Positions 43,326 through 51,622 of a stretch of 55,798 nucleotides of DNA are shown here, one piece after another; the stretch's first letter is position 1; each line of letters starts with the position of its first letter. The stretch lies in contig QZJE01000009.1 in NCBI GenBank assembly GCA_003599235.1, forward strand, positions 1 through 55,798. Reading direction: 5' to 3'. A model generated the notes under the pieces. That model searched no databases, had not been told where the DNA came from, and was given only the letters and a program-made list of their open reading frames with translations. The position numbers and the translations under genes are program-made. The stretch comes from Actinomycetota bacterium (lineage in GTDB: Bacteria; Actinomycetota; Aquicultoria; SURF-47).

Positions 43326-45191
43326 ATGAATAATAGGCAATATATTTCCATAAGCATTTGTTTTCTTATAATAATTTCACTAACAATTTATTTTTTTGTA
43401 ACTCCTGTGTTAACTAACGCTAAAAGTGTCACTATTGTTTTGGATGCCGGCCATGGAGGCTCTGATCCGGGGGCACGCGGCCCCGGTGGACTAAAAGAAT
43501 CAGCGGTAAACTTAAGCGTTGTTTTAAAGCTCAAGCAGTTGTTAGAAAAAGCCGGAGCCAGAGTTTATCTAACTAGAAGCGGCAATTATTATGTTTCCTT
43601 AAAGCAAAGGGCAGCTATTGCTAATAAAGTGGGAGCAACTCGCTATATTTCTATTCACCATAATTCTGCAAGCTCGTCTTTAGTAAATGGAACTGAAACC
43701 TTTATTAGCCGTCGTGCTTCAAGAACTGCTTATGATTTAGCTTACAAAGTGCAAAAGTCACTTGTTGGCGTACTAAAGAAAACGAATAGAGGGGTTAAAA
43801 GAGCCGGTTTTTATGTAATTACTTATAGCCGGATGCCAGCTATCTTAATAGAACCTTCTTTTATTTCTAACCCGGCTCAAGCAGCCCAACTTCGAAGTCC
43901 AGCCTATCAGGCCAGGGAAGCTGCTGCTATTTTTGCTGGTTTAAGAGATCATATGCGTCTTAGCCGTAGCTATGACAAGCTTGGAATTGAGGGAAGCTCG
44001 TTAGAATCAACCTCCCTTTATTTTCCTCATGTTATTGATAAAAAATCTGTTTGGAGGAGCTATATATCTCTAACAAGCAGCCAGCAATGTGAGGCTACCC
44101 TTAATTTTTATAATTCAAGCGGTAATTTAATAAATCAATCATTAAGAGCAGTTGAAGCAAACAAGCGATATACTTACTATCCCAAAGATTTGATAGGACG
44201 GGATTTTGACGGCTCGGTTGTAATTACTAGCACAAAGCCACTTGTAGGTAATTTAAGGCTATCGAATCGTAATTGTTTGGGCACCATGACATCACAGGTG
44301 CCTTCTTCAAGTATTAGCTTTGCTCATGTTGTTGATATTAAAAGAAAACACACCAGTATTGTCAGCATCAATAACACTGGCGATACAGATACTTTAACTA
44401 CTATAAAGCTATATAAAAATAATGGTGTTCTTGTCAAAGAAAAAACTATATCTCTTAGCCCTCACCGCCGGTATAGTTTTTATCCCAGAAAGCTTAGCGG
44501 CAAAAACTTTGATGGTAACATTATAATTCAAGCTAATACTTCTTCAATAACCGGCTATCTGGGGCAATATAATATCAACAGAAAGGGTTTTGGCATGATA
44601 GGGAATCCATCTAGTGCCAATGATGTTTATTTTCCAAATGTTAGTGACGGAAGGGTTTGGAATAGTTTTGTATCGATTAGAAACCAAAGCAATGCCCTAA
44701 ATCCGATTAGCATTGATTTCTATAATAATGCTAACACCTTGATTATAAGTAAGCAGAAATCAATACCTGTAAACGGGGCATATTCTTTTTACCCGCGCCG
44801 CTTAACTAAACTCTCTTTTGACGGCTTCATTGTTGTAAGAGGCAATGATCTTATAAGCGCTTGCATGGGGCAGACATATGCTAAAAAGAGTAGCCTCGGT
44901 TTAGTCGAGGCGGGGACGTCTTCTAATCAGCTTAATTTTACTGACCTTAGAGATGGGGCCGGCTGGATTGGATTAACATCGATTATTAATACCGATACTA
45001 CTGCAGTTAGCATTGATAACAGTTTTTACAATTCAGATGGTTCTTTGTTTAAAAATTATTCTTACAATTTAGCCCCTTTACTTCGATATGGTATTTCTCC
45101 CTTTGCTAATTTCGGCTCTTCTTTTTCCGGCTCTGCTAAAATAACTAACCCAAATTCTGCTATTTTAGGCACATACTCTCAATCTAACTAA
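43326..45191 (+). CDS. Secreted amidase (Amidase_3) with four C-terminal beta repeats
   Basis: The 621-residue protein has an N-terminal signal or anchor (about 7-26), an Amidase_3 domain (about 35-210) with His43 (DAGHGG), Glu58 (GGLKES), His111 (SIHHNS) and Glu176 (LIEPSF), then four repeats of about 80-100 residues (about 227-621). Each repeat opens like LYFPHV or VYFPNV, has W/T..SI.N, FYN..G, a YSFYPR-like segment and a FDG..V strand. Such repeats are likely beta sandwiches for wall or glycan binding. The gene follows the SpoIID gene by 5 nt. In sporulation SpoIID works with an amidase of this class (SpoIIP is analogous), so joint wall remodelling is likely. Confidence 0.92.
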   Translation: MNNRQYISISICFLIIISLTIYFFVTPVLTNAKSVTIVLDAGHGGSDPGARGPGGLKESAVNLSVVLKLKQLLEKAGARVYLTRSGNYYVSLKQRAAIANKVGATRYISIHHNSASSSLVNGTETFISRRASRTAYDLAYKVQKSLVGVLKKTNRGVKRAGFYVITYSRMPAILIEPSFISNPAQAAQLRSPAYQAREAAAIFAGLRDHMRLSRSYDKLGIEGSSLESTSLYFPHVIDKKSVWRSYISLTSSQQCEATLNFYNSSGNLINQSLRAVEANKRYTYYPKDLIGRDFDGSVVITSTKPLVGNLRLSNRNCLGTMTSQVPSSSISFAHVVDIKRKHTSIVSINNTGDTDTLTTIKLYKNNGVLVKEKTISLSPHRRYSFYPRKLSGKNFDGNIIIQANTSSITGYLGQYNINRKGFGMIGNPSSANDVYFPNVSDGRVWNSFVSIRNQSNALNPISIDFYNNANTLIISKQKSIPVNGAYSFYPRRLTKLSFDGFIVVRGNDLISACMGQTYAKKSSLGLVEAGTSSNQLNFTDLRDGAGWIGLTSIINTDTTAVSIDNSFYNSDGSLFKNYSYNLAPLLRYGISPFANFGSSFSGSAKITNPNSAILGTYSQSN

Positions 45192-45209
45192 TAAAAATGG
45201 CCATTGAAG

Positions 45210-45238
45210 TTGACAATATCACTATAAGTGGTTATAAT
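45210..45238 (+). promoter_or_regulatory. Consensus sigma-A promoter with operator motif in the spacer
   Basis: TTGACA (45210-45215), exactly 17 nt, TATAAT (45233-45238): both boxes are perfect. The spacer contains ATCACTATAAGTGGT (45218-45232), which is ACCACTTATAGTGAT on the other strand, a full match to ACCACTWWWRGTGAY. A protein bound there would block polymerase. The gene at 45279 has a perfect ribosome site. Confidence 0.8.
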
Positions 45239-45278
45239 GTTAACAACCATTTAATTATTCTAAAGGAGGTGAAAAGTA

Positions 45279-45719
45279 ATGAAGAAACTTCTTTCAATTA
45301 TGTTGGTCATTGTTATGTTTTTAAGCATTGCAGCTCCTGTTTTTGCTATTAGCCTATTCCCTAAAGGACAAATTAGGGGATATGCATGGTATGATGTTTA
45401 CCCTAATGGCAAACCATCTAAAAGCGAAAAGCCAGCTAGTGGAATAGCTGTATATTACAAGAAAGTTGCTACCGGCTCTAAATGGAGATATGGAGCTACT
45501 ACTGGCAAGGATGGAAGATATGCCATTGGAGTAGCAAACGGTATCTATAAAGTAACTATTAAATACCAAACTACTACTAAAAAGCCGGTTAAAGTGCGTG
45601 TTTATAAAGGTAGAATGATTTTACCTAAATATGGAGCTAATTTTGGTCTAAAGGTTAGAAGGCCTATTCCAAGGCCTCCACTGCCTCCAAGGCCAATTCC
45701 GTATCCATTGCCCAGATAA
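45279..45719 (+). CDS. Small secreted protein with one beta domain and a proline-rich tail
   Basis: The 146-residue product has a clean signal peptide (about 1-23, ending PVFA), one beta-sandwich domain (about 30-125) resembling carboxypeptidase-regulatory or SdrD-B-like modules (GKDGRYAIGVANGIYKVTIK), many lysines and tyrosines, and a tail of PRPPLPPRPIPYPLPR. A perfect AAAGGAGGTG site (45262-45271) and a perfect promoter predict strong expression when not repressed. It has no anchor and no enzymatic motif. It may be a structural or matrix protein; that is inference. A terminator follows. Confidence 0.82.
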   Translation: MKKLLSIMLVIVMFLSIAAPVFAISLFPKGQIRGYAWYDVYPNGKPSKSEKPASGIAVYYKKVATGSKWRYGATTGKDGRYAIGVANGIYKVTIKYQTTTKKPVKVRVYKGRMILPKYGANFGLKVRRPIPRPPLPPRPIPYPLPR

Positions 45720-45732
45720 GAAGCCTTATATC

Positions 45733-45771
45733 AAAAAGTGTCAGGTTAATTAATTAGCCTGGCACTTTTTT
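45733..45771 (+). terminator. Rho-independent terminator after the small secreted protein gene
   Basis: AAAAAGTGTCAGG (45733-45745) pairs with CCTGGCAC plus the T-run (45758-45771), with one G-T pair, around an AT-rich loop. It isolates the small gene as a single transcription unit. Confidence 0.88.
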
Positions 45772-45822
45772 ATTACCTTTAACCTGCGCTTTCTTGACCA
45801 AATAACACTTCTTTGTTAAGCT

Positions 45823-47115
45823 ATGCCAATGGCTAATTTATGTATTATTGGAACAGGTTATGTAGGGCTAGTTACGGGGGCCTGTTTTGCTAAATTAGAA
45901 AATAATGTGATTTGTGTCGATTGCGACGAAAAAAAAATTGCTCTGCTTAACCAGGGCAAACTGCCTTTCTATGAAGAAGGCTTAGAAGAAGTTATTTTTG
46001 AGGCTAAAGCTAATCAAAAAATAGTTTTTAGTACTGATTTAAAAAAAGCGGTTGAATCCTCAGATATTGTTTTTATATGTGTAGGTACGCCGCAGCGCCC
46101 AGACGGATCAGCTGACACCTCTTTTGTTTTAGAAGTAGCAGATAAAATCGGCCAGTTTCAAAATGGGCCTCTGAGCGTTGTTATTAAAAGTACAGCTCCC
46201 ATAGAAGCTATTGAGCAGGTTAAGCAAACAATATCTGTTAACTCAAACCATCCTTTTGAAATTGTTAGCAACCCTGAGTTTTTGGCTCAAGGAACAGCTG
46301 TGAGGGATTTCCTAAAGCCTGACCGGGTGGTAATTGGCTCCAAGACAAAAGAAGGGGCAGAGTCTATTAAGAATCTTTATACGGGTTTTGATTGCCCTAT
46401 AATAATTACCGATATTGCATCAGCCATACTTACCAAATATGCTTCTAACTCTTTTTTGGCTACAAAAATATCATTTATTAATGAAGTGGCTAATTTATGC
46501 GAAAAAGTAGGAGCTAATATTAACGACGTTGCTAAAGGGATGGGGTTAGATAGGCGAATAGGGCCTTTGTTCTTAAAAGCTGGAATCGGATTTGGCGGTT
46601 CTTGTTTTCCAAAAGACAGTAAGGCTATGGTAGACATGGCTAACGGTGCCGGATCTGATTTTAAGATTTTAAACAGTGTAATTGAGGTTAACGAGCGCCA
46701 AAAGAAAGTAATCATCGATAAACTTAAAAAACACTTAGGGGACTTAGCTAACAAAAAGGTGGCTTTTTTAGGAGTTGCTTTTAAGCCGGGAACAGAAGAT
46801 ACGCGTGAAGCTCCATCGGTAATTATTGCTAATAAACTTATCGAAGAAGGCTGCCAAATATCTGCTTATGATCCGCTAGTTAAAGATATATCTTTGCTTA
46901 ACGGATGCAAGGTGGATTTGGCTTCTGTTCCTTACAAAGCTATAGAAAACGCTGATGCGGTTGTTGTCATAACCGAGTATAAAGATTTTTGTGATTTAGA
47001 TTTTAGCCATATTAAAAGCATTATGAAGCAACCGCTAATAATAGATGGACGCAATATTTTAGACTCAGCTCAATTAAGTAAGCTAGGTTTTACCTACGAA
47101 GGAATAGGGCTTTAA
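45823..47115 (+). CDS. UDP-glucose 6-dehydrogenase
   Basis: This enzyme oxidises UDP-glucose to UDP-glucuronate, a precursor for acidic polysaccharides. The 430-residue protein has the NAD-binding GTGYVGLVTGACFA, the central VGTPQRPDG and STAPI segments, and the catalytic Cys261 in GFGGSCFPKD, followed by the C-terminal UDP-binding domain (AFKPGTEDTREAPS). ATG 45823 and ATG 45829 are both possible; no ribosome site is evident. It opens a second sugar locus. Related UDP-ManNAc or GDP-mannose dehydrogenases are less likely given the motif spacing. Confidence 0.93.
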   Translation: MPMANLCIIGTGYVGLVTGACFAKLENNVICVDCDEKKIALLNQGKLPFYEEGLEEVIFEAKANQKIVFSTDLKKAVESSDIVFICVGTPQRPDGSADTSFVLEVADKIGQFQNGPLSVVIKSTAPIEAIEQVKQTISVNSNHPFEIVSNPEFLAQGTAVRDFLKPDRVVIGSKTKEGAESIKNLYTGFDCPIIITDIASAILTKYASNSFLATKISFINEVANLCEKVGANINDVAKGMGLDRRIGPLFLKAGIGFGGSCFPKDSKAMVDMANGAGSDFKILNSVIEVNERQKKVIIDKLKKHLGDLANKKVAFLGVAFKPGTEDTREAPSVIIANKLIEEGCQISAYDPLVKDISLLNGCKVDLASVPYKAIENADAVVVITEYKDFCDLDFSHIKSIMKQPLIIDGRNILDSAQLSKLGFTYEGIGL

Positions 47116-47118
47116 TTA

Positions 47119-47721
47119 GTGGCTACAAGCAAGAGCAATAATTACGATAAATACACTTCTAAAAATCCACTAGCCCAAATAATCAACAACAGGTTTCTAG
47201 ATACTCTGGCGCAGTTAGCCGCAGGAATTAAACCTCAAAAGATTTTTGATGCAGGTTGCGGGGAGGGCTTTGTAGTTAAGCGGTTAAATGGTTCAGTTAA
47301 GGCCCAAATTACAGGACTGGATTTAGAAGATTCAGCTTTAGAGTATGCAAAAAAAATTAATCCGGGTATTGATTTTCATCAAGGCTCAGTTTATGAATTA
47401 CCTTTTAAAGACAATGAGTTCGATCTGGTAGTTTTAACCGAGGTATTAGAACATTTAGATGAGCCAGAAAAAGCACTAAAAGAAATTACTAGAGTTTCAT
47501 CTAAATATTGTCTGGTCAGTGTTCCCAAAGAGCCTGTTTGGAGGATGGCAAATATGGCTAGGTTTCGTTATCTAGGCGGCTTAGGAAACACTCCCGGCCA
47601 CATAAATCATTGGTCAAAAAAAGCTTTCTTGAATCTTATCAAGCCCTATCTAAATATCAAAGAGATAAAAACCCCTTTTCCCTGGACAGTGGTGCTTGGG
47701 GAAATCAGGATAAAGAGCTGA
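47119..47721 (+). CDS. Class I SAM-dependent methyltransferase
   Basis: The 200-residue protein has motif I IFDAGCGEGFVVKRL (about 52), the acidic end of beta 2 (GLDLED), and LVVLTEVLEHLDEPEKAL, a typical methyltransferase_11/25 pattern. The C-terminal part (SVPKEPVWRMANM, GHINHWSKKAFL) matches methyltransferases found in polysaccharide loci. It may methylate a sugar or lipid carrier; the substrate is unknown. The start is GTG 47119, 3 nt after the dehydrogenase gene. Confidence 0.9.
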   Translation: MATSKSNNYDKYTSKNPLAQIINNRFLDTLAQLAAGIKPQKIFDAGCGEGFVVKRLNGSVKAQITGLDLEDSALEYAKKINPGIDFHQGSVYELPFKDNEFDLVVLTEVLEHLDEPEKALKEITRVSSKYCLVSVPKEPVWRMANMARFRYLGGLGNTPGHINHWSKKAFLNLIKPYLNIKEIKTPFPWTVVLGEIRIKS

Positions 47722-47725
47722 AGGA

Positions 47726-48628
47726 ATGAGTGGGAAAACAAGAATATTAAAAATAATTCTTCAAACCATTTTTGTCTTAGTGGTTTTTTTCTTTTTAGGC
47801 CGGATTCTGCTAAATAATTGGAGCCGTTTAAATCTTGATTTTACTAATCTTCATTTTGGCTGGCTGGCTCTGGCTTGCTTGGTGCTAGCTTTTTCTCTGG
47901 CTAGCTACGCTTATTGCTGGAAAGTAATAATGCATTATTTGGGGCAGAATCTGTCTATTAGAAAGGCGGTGCGTATCTGGTATTGGTCTCAAGCACCACG
48001 TTACATTCCCGGAAGCATTTGGCAGATTTTCGGGCGTATTCATTTTGCCGGCAAAGAAGGTATAAGTAAAGGCAAAGTTTTGGCAAGCATCGCAATTGAG
48101 ACTTCATTTTTAATTATTTCTTCATTTATTGTTTTTTTTGCAAGCCTTCCTTTTTGGGCTAAAAGCTTTGATTATTTATACTACGGCCCATATTTATTAA
48201 TCGGGGCAGCAGGGATCGTTTTTCTTTACCCACCTTTTTTTAACAAAGTCAGTAACTTTTTTCTTCACAGGCTTGATAAAACCCATGATTTCAAGTATCA
48301 ATTTAGTTTTAGGCAGGTAATGGGAATGTTTTGGCCCTTTCTTATTGTCTGGCTAACAGGCGGCATTGGGGCTTACTTTCTTTCTTTGTCGATTAGTAGC
48401 CTACAGATAGGCTTGTTGCCGGTTTTTATTGGCACTTTTGCTATTTCCTGGTCTATCGGCTTTCTTTTTATTATAGCACCGGCAGGATTAGGAGCTAGAG
48501 AACTAGTGATAGTTAGTGCTCTAGGATTATTTATTAACCGTCCTCTAGCTATTGTTATTGCTTTATTTGCAAGAGTGGTTCTTTTGGTTCTCGAAGCCTT
48601 AATCCTTGTTATATCCAGCCGATTTTAG
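47726..48628 (+). CDS. Lysylphosphatidylglycerol-synthase-type transmembrane (flippase-like) protein
   Basis: The 300-residue protein has about eight hydrophobic segments and the LPG_synthase_TM pattern: SQAPRYIPGSIWQIFGR in the first half and IAPAGLGARELVIVSAL near the end. Family members without a transferase domain act as lipid-linked sugar or glycolipid transport proteins (the AglD/MprF flippase region). Position among glycosyltransferases favours a carrier-lipid role. It begins 4 nt after the methyltransferase gene. Confidence 0.86.
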   Translation: MSGKTRILKIILQTIFVLVVFFFLGRILLNNWSRLNLDFTNLHFGWLALACLVLAFSLASYAYCWKVIMHYLGQNLSIRKAVRIWYWSQAPRYIPGSIWQIFGRIHFAGKEGISKGKVLASIAIETSFLIISSFIVFFASLPFWAKSFDYLYYGPYLLIGAAGIVFLYPPFFNKVSNFFLHRLDKTHDFKYQFSFRQVMGMFWPFLIVWLTGGIGAYFLSLSISSLQIGLLPVFIGTFAISWSIGFLFIIAPAGLGARELVIVSALGLFINRPLAIVIALFARVVLLVLEALILVISSRF

Positions 48629-48639
48629 TAACATCAAAA

Positions 48640-48719
48640 AAAGGCATTAACGGCTAAAGAGGCCAAAAGGCCAGAAGTATTACAAAAACAAATGCAAGCT
48701 TTATGCCTTTATTGCCTTT
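48640..48719. repeat. AAAGGCAT palindromic repeat in the gap before the GT2 gene
   Basis: AAAGGCAT (48640-48647) and ATGCCTTT (48703-48710) are inverted arms, with GGCC-containing units between and a further ATTGCCTTT after. It has the same AAGGCA-TAAAGG building blocks as 38591-38656. Confidence 0.65.
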
Positions 48720-48737
48720 AAAAAAAATGGAGTCCAA

Positions 48738-49691
48738 TTGAAACTTGTAATTATGGTTCCTTGCTATAATGAAGAAAATACGCTTCCTTTGGTGTTTAAA
48801 AGCATCCCCAAGCAAATAGAAGGGGTAGATGCTGTTGAAACCCTTATCATTGATGATGGAAGCAGTGACAAAACGGCCGAGGTAGCCAAAGAATTAGGAG
48901 CGACTAAAGTAGTTAGCCATGTTGGTAATAAGGGGCTAGCCAAGGCTTTTGCTACCGGTATTAACACTGCTTTAGATATGGGGGCAGATATTATCGTTAA
49001 TACCGATGGCGATAACCAATATCCTCAGCAATCAATTCCTCAATTAATAAAGCCGATAATTAGCGGAGTTGCCGACATCGTTGTAGGAGACCGTCAAACC
49101 AGTAAGATTTCCCACTTTAGTTTTATTAAAAAGCGCCTTCAGAGCTTTGGCAGTTGGGTGGTTAGGTTAGCCTCCGATACCAAGATTCCTGATGCCGTTA
49201 GCGGGTTTAGGGCATATTCAAGAGAGGCTGCTTTGCGCTTAAATGTGGTTACCAGCTTTAGTTATTGCGTAGAAACAATAGTCCAAGCTGGCAAGCGCCG
49301 GATTACTATTACCCATATTCCGGTAGAAACCAACCCGAAGACCAGGGAATCCCGCCTGTTTAAAAACATGGGCCAGCATATTGTGGAATCAGCTAAAACC
49401 ATCATCCGTGTTTATTCCATGTACCAGCCATTTAAGGTATTTGCTACCTTAGGGGTGATTATTCTTTTTGTAGGAGTGATAGGACTTGGCCGGTTTTTCT
49501 ATTTTTATTTCTTTGTTCCTTCCCAGGCTAGCGGCCATATTCAATCAGTGGTTATCTCCTCTATTTTGTTTTTAGTGGGTTTTCAAGTAATGCTTATCGG
49601 ATTGCTATCGGACCTTATCTCTATTAATCGCAAGCTTATCGAAGATGCACTGTATCGGATTAAAAAGATTGAATTAAAAGGTAAAAGCTAA
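48738..49691 (+). CDS. GT2 polyprenyl-phosphate glycosyltransferase with two C-terminal membrane helices
   Basis: The 317-residue protein has a DPM1/DPG-synthase-like GT2 domain (MVPCYNEENTLP, IDDGSSDKT, NTDGDNQYP) and a C-terminal pair of membrane segments (about 235-260 and 270-295). Such enzymes transfer glucose, mannose or a modified sugar to undecaprenyl phosphate. The start is TTG 48738 with GGAG upstream. It is followed after 5 nt by the next GT2 gene. Confidence 0.91.
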   Translation: MKLVIMVPCYNEENTLPLVFKSIPKQIEGVDAVETLIIDDGSSDKTAEVAKELGATKVVSHVGNKGLAKAFATGINTALDMGADIIVNTDGDNQYPQQSIPQLIKPIISGVADIVVGDRQTSKISHFSFIKKRLQSFGSWVVRLASDTKIPDAVSGFRAYSREAALRLNVVTSFSYCVETIVQAGKRRITITHIPVETNPKTRESRLFKNMGQHIVESAKTIIRVYSMYQPFKVFATLGVIILFVGVIGLGRFFYFYFFVPSQASGHIQSVVISSILFLVGFQVMLIGLLSDLISINRKLIEDALYRIKKIELKGKS

Positions 49692-49696
49692 AACCA

Positions 49697-50761
49697 ATGG
49701 AGTTAGTCTCAGTAATTATTCCTAATTGGAACGGCAAATCTCTCTTAAATGAATGCTTAGCCTCTGTTTATAATCAAACCTATCCCAATATTGAGATAAT
49801 TGTGGTCGATAACGGCTCAACAGATGGTTCTAGGGAGTATCTAGAGTCGAGAGTCGAGAGGGTAAAGTCGAGCGAGGGGTGGCACAATGTAGGGGCACAG
49901 CGCGCTGTGCCCCTACTAATTCTGAACAACAAAAATGAGGGGTTTGCGAAAGCTGTTAACCAGGGGATTAAGCAATCCAAAGGCACTTTTGTTATGCCTC
50001 TTAACAACGATATCGTTTTAGAAAAAACTTTTATAGAAGAAATGGTTAAGGCGGCAAAAAAAGACTCTAAGATAGGAACGGTCTCGGGCAAGCTTATCCG
50101 CAATGATAAATACGGTCAAATAGTTATCGATTGCACCGGCCACGTTATTTTTAAAAACAGGTTACTTACTAACCGCGGTTTTAACGAGTTAGATAAAGGC
50201 CAGTATGATAAAGAAGAATATGTTTTTGGGGCTAGCGGTGCAGCGCCTCTTTATCGGCGGTTAATGCTCAATGATATTGCTGTTGACGGGCAATTCTATG
50301 ATGAAAGCTTCTTTTCTTTTCTAGAAGATGTTGATCTGGATTGGCGGGCTCAGCTAAGAGGATGGAGTGTATACTATACTCCGTTGGCAGTAGCTTTTCA
50401 TCACCGGGGAGGATCAGCAGTTAGGCGCTCAAAGATAGTTGAGATGCATAATTTTAAGAACCGTTATTTGCTGATGATTAAAAATGATAATGCGAAAAGC
50501 GTTGCTAAGAACTTGCCCGGCATTCTGTTTAGCGATTTAGTAAAAAGCGGTGCATTGCTGTTCCGGTGTCCTAAAGCATTGTTAGGGATTGCTGACGTAA
50601 TTAAGCTTTTGCCTCAAACACTTAAAAAAAGGAAAGTGATTCAACAAAACAAAGTAGTAAGTCTAGATGATATGGAGAAGTGGTTTAGGCCCTTTAGTTA
50701 TCGTTCTTGGTTTAAGCGTCATATAAGAGAAGATGTCTACAAGCTAAGGGATGAGGGATGA
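49697..50761 (+). CDS. GT2 glycosyltransferase (rhamnosyltransferase type) with a repeat-derived insertion
   Basis: The 354-residue protein has the GT2 core VSVIIPNWNGKSLL, VDNGSTDGSREYL, MPLNNDIVLE in place of the usual DxD, GASGAAPLYRR and FFSFLEDVDLDWRAQL, as in rhamnosyltransferases of the WbbL group. Between GSREYL and NNKNEGFAKAVNQ it holds about 25 extra residues (about 50-75). They are encoded by tandem GTCGAGA units and a perfect 28-bp palindrome (49889-49916). The frame is kept. The insert lies in the loop between the second strand and the NEGFAKA helix, near the donor site, so activity may be altered. The C-terminus ends within a GGGATGA repeat. Confidence 0.9.
   Translation: MELVSVIIPNWNGKSLLNECLASVYNQTYPNIEIIVVDNGSTDGSREYLESRVERVKSSEGWHNVGAQRAVPLLILNNKNEGFAKAVNQGIKQSKGTFVMPLNNDIVLEKTFIEEMVKAAKKDSKIGTVSGKLIRNDKYGQIVIDCTGHVIFKNRLLTNRGFNELDKGQYDKEEYVFGASGAAPLYRRLMLNDIAVDGQFYDESFFSFLEDVDLDWRAQLRGWSVYYTPLAVAFHHRGGSAVRRSKIVEMHNFKNRYLLMIKNDNAKSVAKNLPGILFSDLVKSGALLFRCPKALLGIADVIKLLPQTLKKRKVIQQNKVVSLDDMEKWFRPFSYRSWFKRHIREDVYKLRDEG
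49872..49916 (+). repeat. Palindromic insertion element inside a GT2 gene
   Basis: Positions 49889-49916 are a perfect 28-bp palindrome beginning GTAGGGGCACAGCG. Just before it, GCGAGGGGTGGCAC (49872-49885) matches the first part of the 38-bp repeat in pdxT and at the HDAC-like gene. The element is in frame and adds residues to the glycosyltransferase. Confidence 0.8.
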
Positions 50762-50779
50762 GGATTGAGGGATAAGGGG
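50745..50779 (+). repeat. GGGATGA tandem microrepeat at the GT2-GT2 junction
   Basis: GGGATGAGGGATGAGGATTG followed by AGGGATAAGGGG covers the last codons of one gene and the first codons of the next. The same unit lies in reverse after the tRNA (15993-16030). Confidence 0.65.
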
Positions 50780-51622
50780 CATCAAGTAGATTTGGAGATA
50801 GCGGTAATTAACTATAATACTAAAAATTATCTTAAGCGTTCCTTAGAATCCTTTGATGGCTACCCCATCACGGTTATCGATAACGGTTCAACTGACGGCA
50901 GCCAGCAGATGGTAAAAAAGGATTTTCAAAAAGCTAATTTAGTAGTCAATAAAGATAATAAAGGTTATTCCAAAGCAGCAAATCAAGCACTTCTTAATAC
51001 CAGTGCCAAATATTTATTCCTATTAAATAGCGATACCGTTTTAGTAGAAGGAAAATTACTTGCCTTAACTGACTTTATGGATAAACAACCCGATGCCGGT
51101 TTGGTTGGTCCAATGCTTATAAATGAAGACGGTTCAGTTCAGTTATCGGGCAGAAACTTTCCTTCTTTCACCGATGCCTTTATGCATAGTTTTTTGGGAG
51201 TACTTTTCCCAAACAACAAATACTCAAGGCGTTACAAAATGGCAGACTGGGACAGATTGAGCTTAAAAGAGGTAGATTGGGTAAGCGGAGCAGCAATGAT
51301 GATAAATGTGGAGGCTGCCAGAGCAGTCGGTCTTTTTGACGAGGACTACTTTATGTATGTAGAAGACATGGACTTTTGTTACAGTCTAAATAAAGCGGGG
51401 TATAAAGTGTTTCTAATGCCTCAAGTCAAATTGCTTCATCATTGGGGGAAATCAAGCAGTAAACAAAGCACAAAGATGATTATCGAGTTTCAAAAAAGCA
51501 TATACCGGTTTTTTAGCAAGCAAAACAAGAACTCAATTAAGCGTTTTTTAAAACCCCTAGTAATAGTAGGTTTAGTAATAAGGGCGCTTTTATTGATAAT
51601 ATTAACGAAACTAAAGCGATGA
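50765..51622 (+). CDS. GT2 glycosyltransferase (rhamnosyltransferase type)
   Basis: The 285-residue protein has AVINYNTKNYL, IDNGSTDGSQQM, FLLNSDTVLVEG, VSGAAMMINVEAA and YFMYVEDMDFCYSLN, the normal WbbL-type GT2 set without insertion, then a hydrophobic C-terminal segment (about 262-281). It is probably the next sugar transferase in chain assembly. The start is uncertain: TTG 50765 lies in a tandem repeat, and TTG 50792 would give a more usual N-terminus. Confidence 0.9.
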   Translation: MRDKGHQVDLEIAVINYNTKNYLKRSLESFDGYPITVIDNGSTDGSQQMVKKDFQKANLVVNKDNKGYSKAANQALLNTSAKYLFLLNSDTVLVEGKLLALTDFMDKQPDAGLVGPMLINEDGSVQLSGRNFPSFTDAFMHSFLGVLFPNNKYSRRYKMADWDRLSLKEVDWVSGAAMMINVEAARAVGLFDEDYFMYVEDMDFCYSLNKAGYKVFLMPQVKLLHHWGKSSSKQSTKMIIEFQKSIYRFFSKQNKNSIKRFLKPLVIVGLVIRALLLIILTKLKR

